Position numbers and translations under genes: made by a program. The notes beneath the pieces were generated by a model, which was not told the DNA's origin, did not search any database, and worked only from the letters and a program-made list of their open reading frames with translations. From the NCBI GenBank assembly GCA_001414485.1, contig LLEY01000013.1:372001-436000 (forward strand): 64,000 nt of DNA, written 5' to 3'. Of this stretch, positions 36,637 to 47,842 are shown piece after piece. Source of the DNA: Calycina herbarum (Eukaryota; Ascomycota; Leotiomycetes; Helotiales; Pezizellaceae). Numbering within the stretch: position 1 is the stretch's first letter; every line of letters begins with the position of its first letter.

Positions 36637-37305
36637 ATGGCATCTCAAGACCTGTCTCAAGACCTGTTCTTCGTTGCATTTGCAGATTCGGCAATCTCTC
36701 TCATAACATCTTCTATGAAATTGACATTCCGCCATTTCGCAACCGACTTGCCTTCAAGTTTCTGGTTATCATCGATCAGTGTACTTGGTAAGTCGGCCCA
36801 TCAATCCCACTTGCAGTCCTAGGACTTTCCACCAAATCACATTTCCGTTCTGACTTTACTTAAGGATTCATTTATCTTGCCAAGAATCACTGTAAGGAGG
36901 TTCAACGAATCGCAGATGAGACACAAAACATTCAACGAATCACGACCAACCTGCAAGATCGAATGTTACAGCAAGAAGTTAGCTCCCAGGATCAATTTTT
37001 ACAACTCAATACCGCCCTTAATGAAAGCCAAGAACTTAGCACCCCTTACAAGGAAGTTGTAAAGACGAACTGGGAGAAAGGAAGGGTTGCTCGCGTAGAG
37101 AAAACTACATCGACTCGTAAAAGTCATGAAAGCATGAAAATCAACCAAAAGGTACTCTTTTCCATATACTTAAACCTGCTGTGTATCCATCGCTGATATA
37201 ACCCCCTCTCTTAGTCGGTCGTGATCAATTCGATTGGGTAAGATCTTATTACCTGCACGACCCACGATGATTAAATACAACTTGTATTTTTAATCAAGAA
37301 TTTGA
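36637..37305 (+). CDS. small hypothetical coiled-coil protein, 155 aa
   Basis: This gene is not recognised. It is a four-exon model: 36637-36787, 36865-37151, 37215-37237 and a terminal exon of only 7 bp (37299-37305). All junctions are GT-AG and in phase, which supports a real gene. The N-terminal 60 residues are moderately hydrophobic (LFFVAFADSAISLITSSM, then FWLSSISVLGFIYLAKNH), giving a possible membrane segment. Residues 60-110 are Gln/Glu/Asn-rich with helical periodicity (IADETQNIQRITTNLQDRML), a probable coiled coil. The C-terminus is Lys-rich. No homologue is apparent to me and the tiny last exon is uncertain. Confidence 0.45.
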
Positions 37306-37814
37306 TTGAAAGCAAAACAGATTATTGGACTCGACTATTATTTAGGCCATTATCGAGAATTGGAAATAGTAACAAATGAAGGGGGAGGGAGAAAGCCTTT
37401 ATTTTGCTTGTTTCTCGCGCGTCGTTTTGTTTTTTTTAGGTTTTCGCGTTCCTTAAGTTTTTTGCGACCGGTAGTTTCTCGGGTTTATTTGAGCGGTGAA
37501 CTGTCAAGAAGCAATGAAGAGGAAGATAACCAGCGGGGTTTGGCCTTTGTAGATTCCATATACTTTGAATTTAAAATAGTCTCGAAATATATTATATAGA
37601 AACACAAGTCTCTTTTAAATGGTGAATTTGAATATCACGGCATTACTCACTACGTGGTGGAAATGCTTTTAGATCTCGCCAACTTATTCTTATAACAATT
37701 ACTTAATACTATATATAGTCGAGGTTCGGGCAATTGGAACGCAGTTCCCCTCTAGTCATTGAAATTGAATAGGTCATATTCCTTTAGCAGCTGGAGAATG
37801 AGGGCAGGTATTAT

Positions 37815-37826
37815 ATCACGTGATAC
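37815..37826. promoter_or_regulatory. CACGTG palindrome, first copy
   Basis: The sequence TATCACGTGATA is a perfect 12-bp palindrome centred on the E-box CACGTG that bHLH regulators bind. A second copy lies about 350 bp downstream. Confidence 0.4.
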
Positions 37827-38168
37827 AATCTTTGGCCAGTCTCTGGCCAAATCAAAGGTTTTTGAACATAGAACTCACAGACCAAAAACATCGCAAAGAT
37901 TCAACACTTTGCATGTCAAATGCCCCTGTTACCTCGTTTGCATAGCACAAGACAGACGTAAAGCGAACTCCCATTCATGATAAAGCCGTATCTCTGACAA
38001 CCTTCGACGATTGTCATCTTGCCACCTTACAACCTTACATAGGAAGACAGTAAAGGATGCATGTTCACGTTAGAACTGTCCTTCTTTATTTAGTAGTAAT
38101 GGCAGACTTTGTAGAAAAGAAAGAACTCCTTAATCGCCAGAATACCTACCAAAGACTTCGCATCTTTG

Positions 38169-38180
38169 TATCACGTGATA
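38169..38180. promoter_or_regulatory. CACGTG palindrome, second copy
   Basis: The same 12-mer TATCACGTGATA as at 37.8 kb, followed by TAAAAT. The duplicated site may be functional or simply part of a repeated fragment; no flanking gene is identifiable. Confidence 0.4.
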
Positions 38181-39036
38181 TAAAATGCTCCTGGATTCGA
38201 TGCCACCTGTCCTCACAATTTGAGTTGCATCAAATGCACGCGTGAGTTTCTCCTCCCGTTGGGACCGGTTTCATATCGAACTCAATCTCTAGCATAGTTG
38301 AACACACACTTTGACTTCTTCTTTCTGAAAATTGTTGGGAAAGGACTATCCTTCGAGTGTTTCACTACTAACAGGGGGACAGAAGTTGATCATGCGAGAG
38401 ATGAAACAGGGTGCCTCGCAAACTAATTTCTAAGGTCGCTCGTCCTCCCCGATCATTGGAAAGATACTTCAGACTTTATGTTTTGCATTGGTATTCATTT
38501 TCCTCGTTATGTGTCCACCCTGGTGTGAAATTGCGGCGAGATATTGTTGCCGCTCAAAATATGGGAAAGGAGCGGGTTTGTTGTAAAGTAGATGGTGGCG
38601 GTGGCTGGCGCAGGTTCCCAAGCTCGATTCCTGTTCACGCATTTGTATGTAGGCTGCTCTACGAATATATCAGCACTCAGACAGCTCGCTCGGACTGGCT
38701 GGTGCTGTAGAAGCCTTAGGATAGAACCTTATCCCTTGCCAATCACCCCTTATGCTTAGCTCCGTCAGCTGACTACGTGGAACCGCATGTTAGAATAATT
38801 CTTTAGACCTGTTCAGAAAGTATACAAAAAGAGCCTGCTCAGTGAGACAGAACAATATCAAGTCTCTGGGCTTTAGCACAGGCAGAACTTGAAGCTTGTG
38901 GTATTCATAGCCGAGGATCCCAAAAAGCCTCCCAGCTGCTTACTGGGTCTCAAGGGAACCAAAGTGAGCAGCTGTTCGAAAACGAAAATAGCTCTTTCAT
39001 GCATGCTAAGGCCCACTTAGCATTCGTTCAGACGTG

Positions 39037-39097
39037 CTCACCCACAGCTTAGGTTAAAGCAGTAGCAGCTCAGGTTTATAGACGGAAATGGAAAACC
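39037..39097. repeat. dispersed direct repeat, copy 1
   Basis: GCTCACCCACAGCTTAGGTT followed by AAAGCAGTAGCAGCTCAGG and AGACGGAAATGGAAAA matches 40861-40921 with few differences. It is part of an unclassified dispersed repeat. Confidence 0.7.
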
Positions 39098-39699
39098 GCT
39101 AAGGTTTCATAAGCTGGACTTAGGAAGTAGTCGCACGTGACCTAGGGGACTTCCAAGACCACGTGCCCCTCTAGCTAAGTAGAAGTCAGAGACGATACAG
39201 GTTCGTCACAAGGAGGAGGTTTTAATAGTAAGGATTAGTTGTGTTAAAGTTAGTTCAAAGAATAAAGCTAATGATGTTCTGACCTTTTTGGTCAGGTCAT
39301 TCACGCTAAAAATATACTCTGTAACGGCACGAACCGGACACTACTATGGAAGAGGCATATGGGAGTGCGTTCGAATAGAATTGCATGTACGGATACTAGG
39401 CTCTGATACGAAGGAAAAGACCAAATTGGTCCTTTCCGGCTACGAGTACGAGGGTATCTATATACAAGAGGGTCGGACAATAACAAAAGTCCGTACCGAT
39501 CCAGCTCTGACAACCTGATTCCTGATCGTACCTAAAACCTAGGACGTATCGTATCCCCCTCGGCACGTATCATATCCCCTTGGCAATCGGCACTTCACAA
39601 TGGCTGGCCACCACATACTCTAATAAAACGGAGCTAAAGAATGTTCTGACCATTTTAGTCAGTTAAATAAGCAAGGCTATTTTTCTGCATAAATAGCAA

Positions 39700-40000
39700 G
39701 AAGAGCAGGTCTCTTAGTAGAATGCTCCTCGGTCATTATAGCGATCAAGGTCAAATCTTCTAGGAAAGTAGGCATTCTAGGAGGACGCTCCCAGGAGAAT
39801 GTGACGGCGAGGAGGAATCTCCTGCGATGGCAGTCTCAGGAGAACGTTACTCCTAGTAGAAGGCTCCCATGGTAGTATAATGGTGAGGAGAACGCTTCCA
39901 GGCACTCATGGCTCCTTAGTTGCTATCGCGGCCAGGATAGAACTCCTACAGGTTCACAACTCCTGTGAGACAACTCCTAGTTACTATGTCGGCGAGTAAA
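39700..40000. repeat. degenerate short repeats rich in CTCCTAG/AGGAG
   Basis: Degenerate units such as TAGTAGAATGCTCC, TAGGAGGACGCTCCC, AGGAGAATG and TAGTAGAAGGCTCCC recur about every 30-50 bp. The origin is unclear; it looks like a decayed satellite or retroelement segment. Confidence 0.5.
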
Positions 40001-40173
40001 GGCTAAACCGAAAATTGCCTTAAAGCCTCCAGTCTCAAACTTCAACTTACACAGCTTCTATTCTATCTCTTTCTCATTTCTTTTCGCAACTTATACTATC
40101 TACTCTAGATAATACTTTAACTTATTTTTCTGCCCTATGAGCTCTAGGCTGGGTCCTCCTAGACGTTAAAAGA

Positions 40174-40660
40174 GATGTTGTGGAATAATGAGGCTGAGCC
40201 GCTTCACCAGACGATTATTGTCAGGGCTTGTAGCAAGTGCTGATGAATTGAACTACAGAAGCTGTCTATGTACAAGAAGATTCGATTGTCCTTTCCAAGC
40301 CAGAGTCCTTGCCAACTTATATACTCAGTCAGCTCATTCTAGAGGGTTCTGCCAAGAGTACTCTCGAAGGTTCTGTCACGTCCATGCGTTGCCAAGCGAG
40401 GTCACGTGAATGCGTCGCTGGAGTACTCCGAGACTTATTCCACGGGTGTAACCCTTGACAATTATCATGTGCATGTAAGTCAATGTAGTCTGATGAAGTG
40501 TGCCTAACAGCCTCGGGCTGTCCGGTGTTGTTCCAAGCACGTCTCATGTTATAGGCTCTATATGTAGCTGGATTCCCTCGTTCTTTATTCTGCACAGTTG
40601 ATAATATACTTGGTTTACCCTAATTGAGTTCTCCGTACGATCCCAAGTAACCGTTGCATG
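40174..40660 (+). mobile_element. possible solo LTR
   Basis: It begins TGTTGTGGAATAATGAGGC. It has a GGGTGTAACCCTTGACA block, a GGCTCTATATGTAGC promoter-like box and a TTCTTTATTCTGCACAG stretch, in the layout of a retrotransposon LTR. Neither a clear end nor a target-site duplication was found, so this is tentative. Confidence 0.3.
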
Positions 40661-40860
40661 TTTTGATGACCCTAATAAGGTCCAAAAATGAATCCGGAGG
40701 AATCCTTATTGGAGCCAAAATAGGACCCGCCCTTGGAGACAAGACGAGGAAGGTGCAACCGGGGCCTCATAGGAGCCAATACCAGCCCCTGCGGACACTA
40801 AAACAGCTATCTAATGTGTGCTCAGGCGGTACTCAGGAATGCTCACCCTCGGCTTAAGCT

Positions 40861-40921
40861 TGCTCACCCATAGCTAAGGCTAAAGCAGCAACAGCTCAGG
40901 TCCAAAGACGGAAATGGAAAA
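40861..40921. repeat. dispersed direct repeat, copy 2
   Basis: It matches 39037-39097: GCTCACCCATAGCTAAGGCT, then AAAGCAGCAACAGCTCAGG and AGACGGAAATGGAAAA. The spacing between the copies is about 1.8 kb. Confidence 0.7.
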
Positions 40922-41093
40922 TTCCATGAAAACATTCCCATACTGAATTACCTGATACACAGAAAAGGCAAGTAGACCAAAATTGTCTTCGTTGTCCCCA
41001 CCTCCTACAATACAAATAGAATCAATTACTATGACTCTCCCTAGTTTTCCAACAAAATGGCAGAATACAAATGCTTCTGAATGACAGTTGGAC

Positions 41094-42848
41094 TCATCGC
41101 TTCAAGCAAGCTTTCACAAGTGAAGTATCAGTCCACGAGTTTCCACTCCATACTGGAGTCTCACTCAATTCATAAGTTGCATCAAATCCGCCAGCGCTCC
41201 TAAAATCCAAGTTAGCAAACTGCCAGAGTTTCAAACCAGTGGAAATTCTCACCATCCAACATATCCCAAATAAACATCCGCGTTTGCACTATGATGTATG
41301 TCAGCATTTTCCCAAAAGTACATCTCAATGATTGATAACATACTCCATGAACCGAAGCTGTTGGCACAAGTACTTGATACAACTAGCGGTATTTCCACCT
41401 CCAGTCTCGGTCAAGATCGCTTGCCGCTTGTTCGTTCGCAACCAAGTTGCAAGTGGTTGAAACGCCTCTGCAATGTTATCAGTGACGCACTCAGTGGTTT
41501 TGCCACCTTTGTTAGCGTCGAGATATTGGTGGACGTCGAAGATCAGGTTGGTGAAGCTTCCGTCGGGGTTTTTGACTTTGGATAAGGCGGGGCCTGAGTT
41601 CCATGGAAACGCACCGGCGGAGGTGTAATCGTTTCCTGGGAGGTAGACTATCATTTGTTAGTACGTATATTGCCTCGTTACTGATGCATTTTAGGGCAGT
41701 GAAAACTTGATCGTAATTTCAGGCGGAGAAAATCATTGGCAAATGCTCAACGGAATTTGAAGGAAACGAATTTGGGAACTTGCTCATCTGGGTAGTTGCT
41801 CCAGCATTGCGAATGCCTGTCACAACTTGTTGCAAAGTATCTGCCCATTTTGTGATATCAACTTCATGTGGTTCGTTCATCTGCAGGATCTCGGAGTCAG
41901 TTTACTTCTTTGGGAAGATTTGAGGAGTAGAAGGAGTAAGAGCCTCAAGGAAAGTTTAAGAATGAGGAATGTCTCAGGTCTGGTTTTTACCCAAAGAAGA
42001 AATTTACTCGGAGAAGCAGGGTACTCACCAATCCAAATGCCACATTGGGGTTGCTTTTGTACTTCGTGGCCAATTGTGTCCTAGAAAGAGAGTAGATCAG
42101 CATACAGTCTTATATCTTAAAAGACGAGCGAGCCGACAGAAAAGAGGAAAAAGAGGAAAAGGAGATATTCCGTACCATAAGCTTACGAACTGAGCATTCG
42201 ACGGTCCACCTTGTCCCACGATCTTGTTGTCCCATCTCGCGTAACTGTGGATATCTACAATACACACAGTTGAAGAACTGGTCTTGAGACATTCTTGAAC
42301 TAGCTGGTCGTATTTCCCAAGATTTCCAGAGTCGAGCGTTCCCCCAAGATTGTAACCTGTGAGGTATTGCCAGCCGACAGGAAGTCGAAAGATGTTCAAG
42401 TGGTCATCTTTTACGAAATGGTTCATTTGCCCCTAGTAAGATTACTGAAGTCAGCACTTAATCTTCACAAAACGACAAAAGGTTCTTCAGGTCGTGGAAC
42501 ATGAAAAATATCCAGGAAAATAAACATACCGCACCGTCAGCACCCCCAAGTGCGGTAAGAGGAGGATAAGCAGTTTTGATGTCCTGCGCACCATCGGTGC
42601 TCATCCCGAAATCGAATCCTGCTATGTTTACTCCGGCTAATGATGTATTTAGTTCTGCTTTGATAGTTTTTGAGAAGGAATGAAAACTCACCATATTTTA
42701 CTGCACTGCCCCTCTCAGAAATATCTCTCACTTGAATCTCTCGTCAATAAATCTCAACCTGAAGCTTCACTTTAGACAACTCACCATTGCTAGGATGTGC
42801 CACAACCCCACCGACAAGCAAGAGCTCCAAAAGTGTGAATGTCTTCAT
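41094..42848 (-). CDS. secreted GH5 endo-beta-1,4-glucanase, one abnormal splice donor
   Basis: This is a plant-cell-wall cellulase. Nine exons were found: 42848-42785, 42724-42692, 42636-42530, 42432-42176, 42080-42029, 41880-41787, 41647-41344, 41288-41253 and 41199-41094. They give 350 aa with perfect phase. A signal peptide covers residues 1-17 (ending VAHPS), and the catalytic domain begins YAGVNIAGFDFGM. The acid/base Glu lies in LMNEPHEV and the nucleophile Glu in LTETGGGN. LIFDVHQYLDA and a C-terminal YLGYVGWSAGGFD are family hallmarks. There is no cellulose-binding module. Exon 6 should end at CAGA, but the next bases are TGAGCAAG instead of GT. The acceptor and phase are otherwise exact, so the gene may have lost one base at that donor or contain a sequencing error. 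It is possibly a recent pseudogene. Confidence 0.85.
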
Positions 42849-44085
42849 ATTTTGGCTTCCAAGAAACGGTGGAATTATCGCCTGGAGGAACTAATAAAGG
42901 ATTGTTGAATATAAAGTCGGTAAAAGAGTGACTTGCCGACCTAAGACAGAAAAAAATGGTAAAAAGAGTGACTGGCAAAACGAGGACAGGATTGTCAGAG
43001 ACAGAAGGGAAGTCGATCCTATATACGAAGAGCGACTTCACTAATTAAATTCGTATCTCGTTCCTTCTCGTCGGCCTGAGATCAGCAAAAATTTTAAATA
43101 TGTCGTGCATCCTTCGTATCCACTCGACTCCCACGGCATCCTACTGGTATTCCTACGCGGATCGCACGTTATTACCCAACTCACTCGTAAATCGTAGATC
43201 ATAAATAACAATGTCAATTTAGCTAACAAAATAAAACATTCCACGACTTTTCCAATAATTGAAATAATAGAAAGATAAATCAATTGTCTACCTCTCAGCT
43301 CCCCCTCGCTTGTTTGGCGTCGCCCCATTAAAACTGTCTATAGATAGAAATCTTATAAGAGGTTCTACGAGAGGAAATGAAGGTTATGAGCGTGATACAA
43401 CACTAAGTTGCGATGGGCGAGTATATATTGCTAGAGCAATTTCACTACTAAAAAAGACGTCAAAGATGTTTCGCAACTTCAGGAAAGAGGTGCAGTGTGA
43501 CCGAGGGGGCTGGGATTGCACAGCCACTGCCCCACGCTCTAAAACGTGACTTTCACTTCTAAAACGTGATACGGGAAAGAGTAAATTACAACTAAATAAC
43601 CAGAAGTAACTTATCTAGGAGAGAAATCAGAGCTGTCTAGGGATAAGAAACGCATTGGACAAGGTAGCTATTCTGCTCTGCCACATGACTTTCTTTCTTG
43701 ACCTCTCATTGGTCCATAACCCTCCAAAGTAGAAATGGTGAGAGGTTGGCGAGCTCTTCTTGTTCTAACTCTCTAGAACAACTTACAAGTAATTACTCTA
43801 TAAACATGGGACATTTTCCAATATCATCCTAGATTCTTTAGAACAATTAACCTCGAAAATTTGAAACAACGAGCGGAATTTACTACCGCAGGATCTGAGA
43901 AACGGCCTGAATATTACAAGCGAACCTCAAGCCAGTGGCCGGTTCACCAAGAGTCGCAGACTCAGTGGGTTGCTAACACTCTTCCCCTTTATTTCGATTT
44001 CTTTCTATTCCTCTTCTCTTATATTTCCGGTTGTCGATATTGAGAAGAGACGACGGAAGAAAAAGCAAACTAGTAGAGTGGCTCG

Positions 44086-44328
44086 CTGACATTAAAAGTT
44101 GCTGTAAACACTTCAGGTTCGTCCTGCCTTTTGAGCCCTCATTATTCTAACTTTCTAGGGTAAAGCAAGTAAATTATCCTAACCACTCGAAGCAATGTCG
44201 AACTGTTAATTCTGGTGTTTAGAACAATCAAGTGTCATTGCTCCAAAGTATCTTGGGTAACATTAAATTGTACTTGAAAGTTTGCGTAACGTGGCTATTT
44301 ACTGCCACTTTTTCTGTCTACCGCAAGA
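44086..44328. mobile_element. MITE-like element (copy C)
   Basis: The left end CTGACATTAAAAGTTGCTGT is mirrored by a right end whose minus-strand reading is AGACAGAAAAAGTGGCAGTA. Terminal repeats are about 28 bp and imperfect. The core contains TTCTAACTTTCTAGGGTAAA, whose reverse complement resembles the ACCCTAAAAAGC block of copies A and E, so this copy lies in the opposite orientation. Confidence 0.65.
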
Positions 44329-44589
44329 GTGGACGAAATGTCTCAAGAAGAAGCTTCCCAATGACTTTTTGCTTTTTAAGCTAGGAAACTGATGTGTTCA
44401 CTTTTCTTTTGTTCGGGTATCAATCGAAGAACCGTTTTCGCAATCGTTCTCGCGATCGTTCCATCCTTAAACTTTAAACCAACACATCGACTTTGAGCTA
44501 AACTTTCCTAGTAGAGAGAATACGATATATGTCCCTGTATGGGCCTACATAGGTAGTTTACGTTGAACGACAGGGACTTTCATTACCAA

Positions 44590-44705
44590 ATACTTTAGGA
44601 TAATTTAACTTGATTGTTCTAAAACACCTGGAATAATATTTTGAATTGTACTAAGTTTTTAGAATAATTATCTTGAGTTACCCTAAAAAGCTAGACCAAC
44701 GGCAG
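44590..44705. mobile_element. truncated MITE-like copy E
   Basis: TACTTTAGGATAATT, TTGTTCTAAAACA, TTTTTAGAATAATTA and GTTACCCTAAAA occur in the same order as at 2904-3000 in copy A. The terminal inverted repeats are not evident. Confidence 0.6.
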
Positions 44706-45078
44706 GCTAACAAAACACCATGAAGCAACTTGGTATGGACAGCCCGACGCCCCGAGAGGCATTACCAATCTTTGGTATCGAGTTCGTTGACGTGCATCAC
44801 TAGCAAGTGTTTTGAAAGCCTCAGCCTCGCAACAATTCAGCGGTCGACCAACCATCATCGATTACAATCATGGTCCAATCATCTTTGCTATTTCTATTGC
44901 CACCCCAACTTCCGGGTTTCCCAATTGTCTCTAATGGTCGGATCTCTGGAGTTCCATTTCGGAATACGAGTACTCGAGCACTTGGTTTATTGCTTCGCTG
45001 CGCCTATTATCCGATTGAAGTTATGCATATTTGTGACCTCACTTCATTGACACCGCCACTCTTAGACATATTTTAAGG

Positions 45079-45310
45079 TGGTTCAGAAAAACGATTTGGC
45101 AGTCAGCGCTAGTACGGGATAACCGGGGGCTATCATGAGAGCCAAGTACCCAATCCCAATTTTGAGTCAGCAGCTGAGAACCCGATCGGCAATCAAATCC
45201 ACAGTAAGATTTGACAAACTCTTTATATAGCAATGTGTTGTTCCCTTTGTTCTGTATTGTCACCAAGCTTTGTTTGTTGTATTGTGTTACTGTACCACTT
45301 CATCTATTAA
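45079..45310. mobile_element. LTR-like fragment
   Basis: The stretch contains a TTTATATAG promoter-like box near 45220-45230 followed by TGTTGTTCCCTTTGTTCTGT and short T-rich blocks, as in retrotransposon LTRs. No paired LTR or target duplication was found in the window. Confidence 0.25.
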
Positions 45311-45624
45311 GCTTGACGCCACCAAATCGTTAAGAAGCTCGCGAAGCCTCCCCTAGCCACGTCCAAAGGTTATTAAACCCTGCAACAACTTGCAGGATTC
45401 CACTTTCGGACTCGGATAAAAGCGATTGGGCCAATTGATTTGAGACGATCTCCCGCGCCGCACTGGGACCGCATGAAACACCGCAAGAGTCCTGCCTCCT
45501 GCGTCATAAATACAATCCTTCCCGTCACATTTTTGCTGTTTTCCGAAGGCCGTTGAAATACGGAACGGCGGGGAAAGTCTTTTTCAACTTGTTTCTTTTC
45601 TTCTTCTTTCATAAAACATCAATC

Positions 45625-47842
45625 ATGAAGGAGTTCTTTGCTGTCCTGGCTTCAGCAGCATCTTTAACGGCCTGCAGTGAGTTCACATCCCTGGCTAGTA
45701 CCTTGCCTGTCTGTAACCCGATCAAAATGCTAATTTTATAATGCAGGTGCTGGAATTGTCCTCCCACGAGATGCTTCACCCGAAGTGCTAGCAGCGGAAG
45801 CGCTAGCTATTCCCATGATTTTGGCAGACCGAGCCCTACCAAATTCGCCTTCAGGAGGATATGCGCCGGCCGCCGTCGATTGTCCTTCCACGAGACCCAC
45901 GATTCGAGCCGCAGGAAGTCTATCACCCAGCGAGGCCTCATGGCTGGAGAAGAGGAGGCCAGCAACGGTCGACCCCATGATATCATGGCTGAAGAGAATG
46001 AATATTTCTGGATTCGATGCGACGGCGTATATCAACTCAGTCAAGGGCAACATGTCGCAACTCCCTAATATTGGCATTGCGGCTTCCGGAGGGGGGTATC
46101 GAGCGATGTTGAATGGCGCTGGATTTTTGGCTGCTGCAGACAGTCGCACTAGGAACGCAACAAACACTGGCCAAATCGGTGGTTTATTACAAGCAACAAC
46201 GTATTTGGCAGGTCTCAGTGGAGGGAGTTGGTTAGTGGGAAGCATATACTCGAACAACTTCAGTTCAGTCGAGACTCTTCGCGATGGCAGCAAGGGTTCG
46301 TCCGTATGGAAGCTCGCCAACTCAATCTTCGAGGGACCAGATACTCAAGGTATCCAAATTTTGTCTACCGCAGACTATTTCCGGACAATTGCGGATCAAG
46401 TTAGTTCCAAGGTCAACGCTGGTTTAGGTTTCAATTCATCTATCACTGATTACTGGGGACGAGCTCTCTCGTTCCAGCTCATCAATGCCACCCAAGGCGG
46501 TCCAGCCTATACTTTCAGCTCCATCGCTGAAGCAGATAACTTTAAAAATGGTGAAATTCCATTTCCATTAGTGGTCGCCGATGAACGATCGCCAGATACC
46601 TTGATTATTTCCTTGAATTCGACCGTATATGAATTCAACCCTTATGAGTTTGGTTCTTGGGATCCGACAACCTATGGCTTCGTACCAACTCAATATCTTG
46701 GATCAAACTTTACTAGCGGGTCTGTGGTTGCAGACCAGCAATGCGTGCGTGGTTTCGACCAAGCCGGTTATGTTATGGGCACCTCATCTTCATTGTTTAA
46801 CTCTTTCCTGCTTAATATCAATAGCACAGCCATTCCAACATTCTTGCGCAATGTCTTCACCGATGTTCTCGAGGATTTTGGATCCGAAAATAATGATATT
46901 GCGCAATATCAACCCAATCCATTTTTTGGTTACAACAATCTCACCAACCGCAACGCCCAGGATAAGGAGTTGACCATGGTTGATGGAGGGTTGGATCTCC
47001 AAAATATTCCATTATACCCTCTCATCCAACCTCAACGAGGGGTCGATGTTATCTTTGCAATTGACTCTTCAGCTGACAATGAGGACGTTGATACTCGTAA
47101 GTTACACACCCATCTACCTCGTTTTGTCCGACATTAGTCCTTGTTCTCATTAAATGACGTTCTAAAACTGACATATTTCCTAGATACTTGGCCAAATGGA
47201 GCATCTCTAGTAGCTACGTACCGTCGTTCCTTGAATGCCACCATTCAGAATGGAAGTGCATTTCCAGTGATCCCTGATATCAAAACTTTCGTCAATTTAG
47301 GCTTGAACACCAGGCCAACGTTTTTCGGGTGTGACGCTGCTAATACAACAGTCGGACAAAACGGGATTGCTCGTAAGTCAAGCCTCTCCATCATGGTCAC
47401 GGGACGAAGTTCTTGAGTATTTTCTAACAAATTAACAGCCCTCATCGTATACATGCCAAACACACCCATGATTTTTAATTCCAATGTTACGACATTCACA
47501 CCATCATACACCGACGCCGTCCGCAACGCAATCATTGAAAACGGCCACGATATCGCAACCATGGGCAACGGAACTCTCGACAAAGAATGGCCCACCTGCA
47601 TGGCCTGCGCAACACTCAGTAGATCATTCTACAAGACCAACACCACGGTCCCAGCAGCTTGCGCCACATGCTTCAAAAGATACTGCTGGGATGGATCATT
47701 GGACACCAAGACACCAGCAGCTTTCTTCCCAACATATAAGTTGGGCGAACTTAAGATTACGAGTGCTGCTAGTCCGGTTGTAGCTGCGAAAATGAGTGCT
47801 TGGATTGGTGCTCTTGTTGTTGCCGCTTTTATACTTGCTTAA
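45625..47842 (+). CDS. lysophospholipase / phospholipase B, GPI-anchored
   Basis: This enzyme hydrolyses acyl chains of lysophospholipids and phospholipids at the cell surface or in the medium. Four exons (45625-45676, 45747-47096, 47184-47372, 47439-47842) encode 664 aa. A signal peptide is followed by the lysophospholipase catalytic domain: [14 protein letters not shown] (oxyanion loop), [11 protein letters not shown] (GxSGG nucleophile serine) and [18 protein letters not shown] (DGG aspartate). Many N-x-S/T sites and late paired cysteines ([22 protein letters not shown]) fit a secreted glycoprotein. The last 20 residues ([16 protein letters not shown] after a small-residue run) look like a GPI-attachment signal. 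The length is normal for fungal phospholipase B. Intron 1 lies within the signal peptide region. Confidence 0.95.

Larger units (their letters stand above)
37306..41093. other. repeat-rich gene-free region
   Basis: No gene with support was found. It holds two TATCACGTGATA-type palindromes (37.8 and 38.2 kb), a direct repeat pair (39.04 and 40.85 kb), two GTTCTGACC hairpins (39.28 and 39.64 kb), a block of degenerate CTCCTAGTAGAA-type units (39.70-40.00 kb) and an LTR-like stretch (40.17-40.66 kb). It is probably transposon debris. Confidence 0.55.
42849..45624. other. gene-free region dense in inverted-repeat elements
   Basis: It contains element copy C (44086-44328), a truncated copy E (44590-44705), related fragments at 43.77-43.86 kb, a repeated CTAAAACGTGA (43539 and 43560) and an LTR-like segment at 45.08-45.31 kb. 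No gene was found. Confidence 0.6.
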
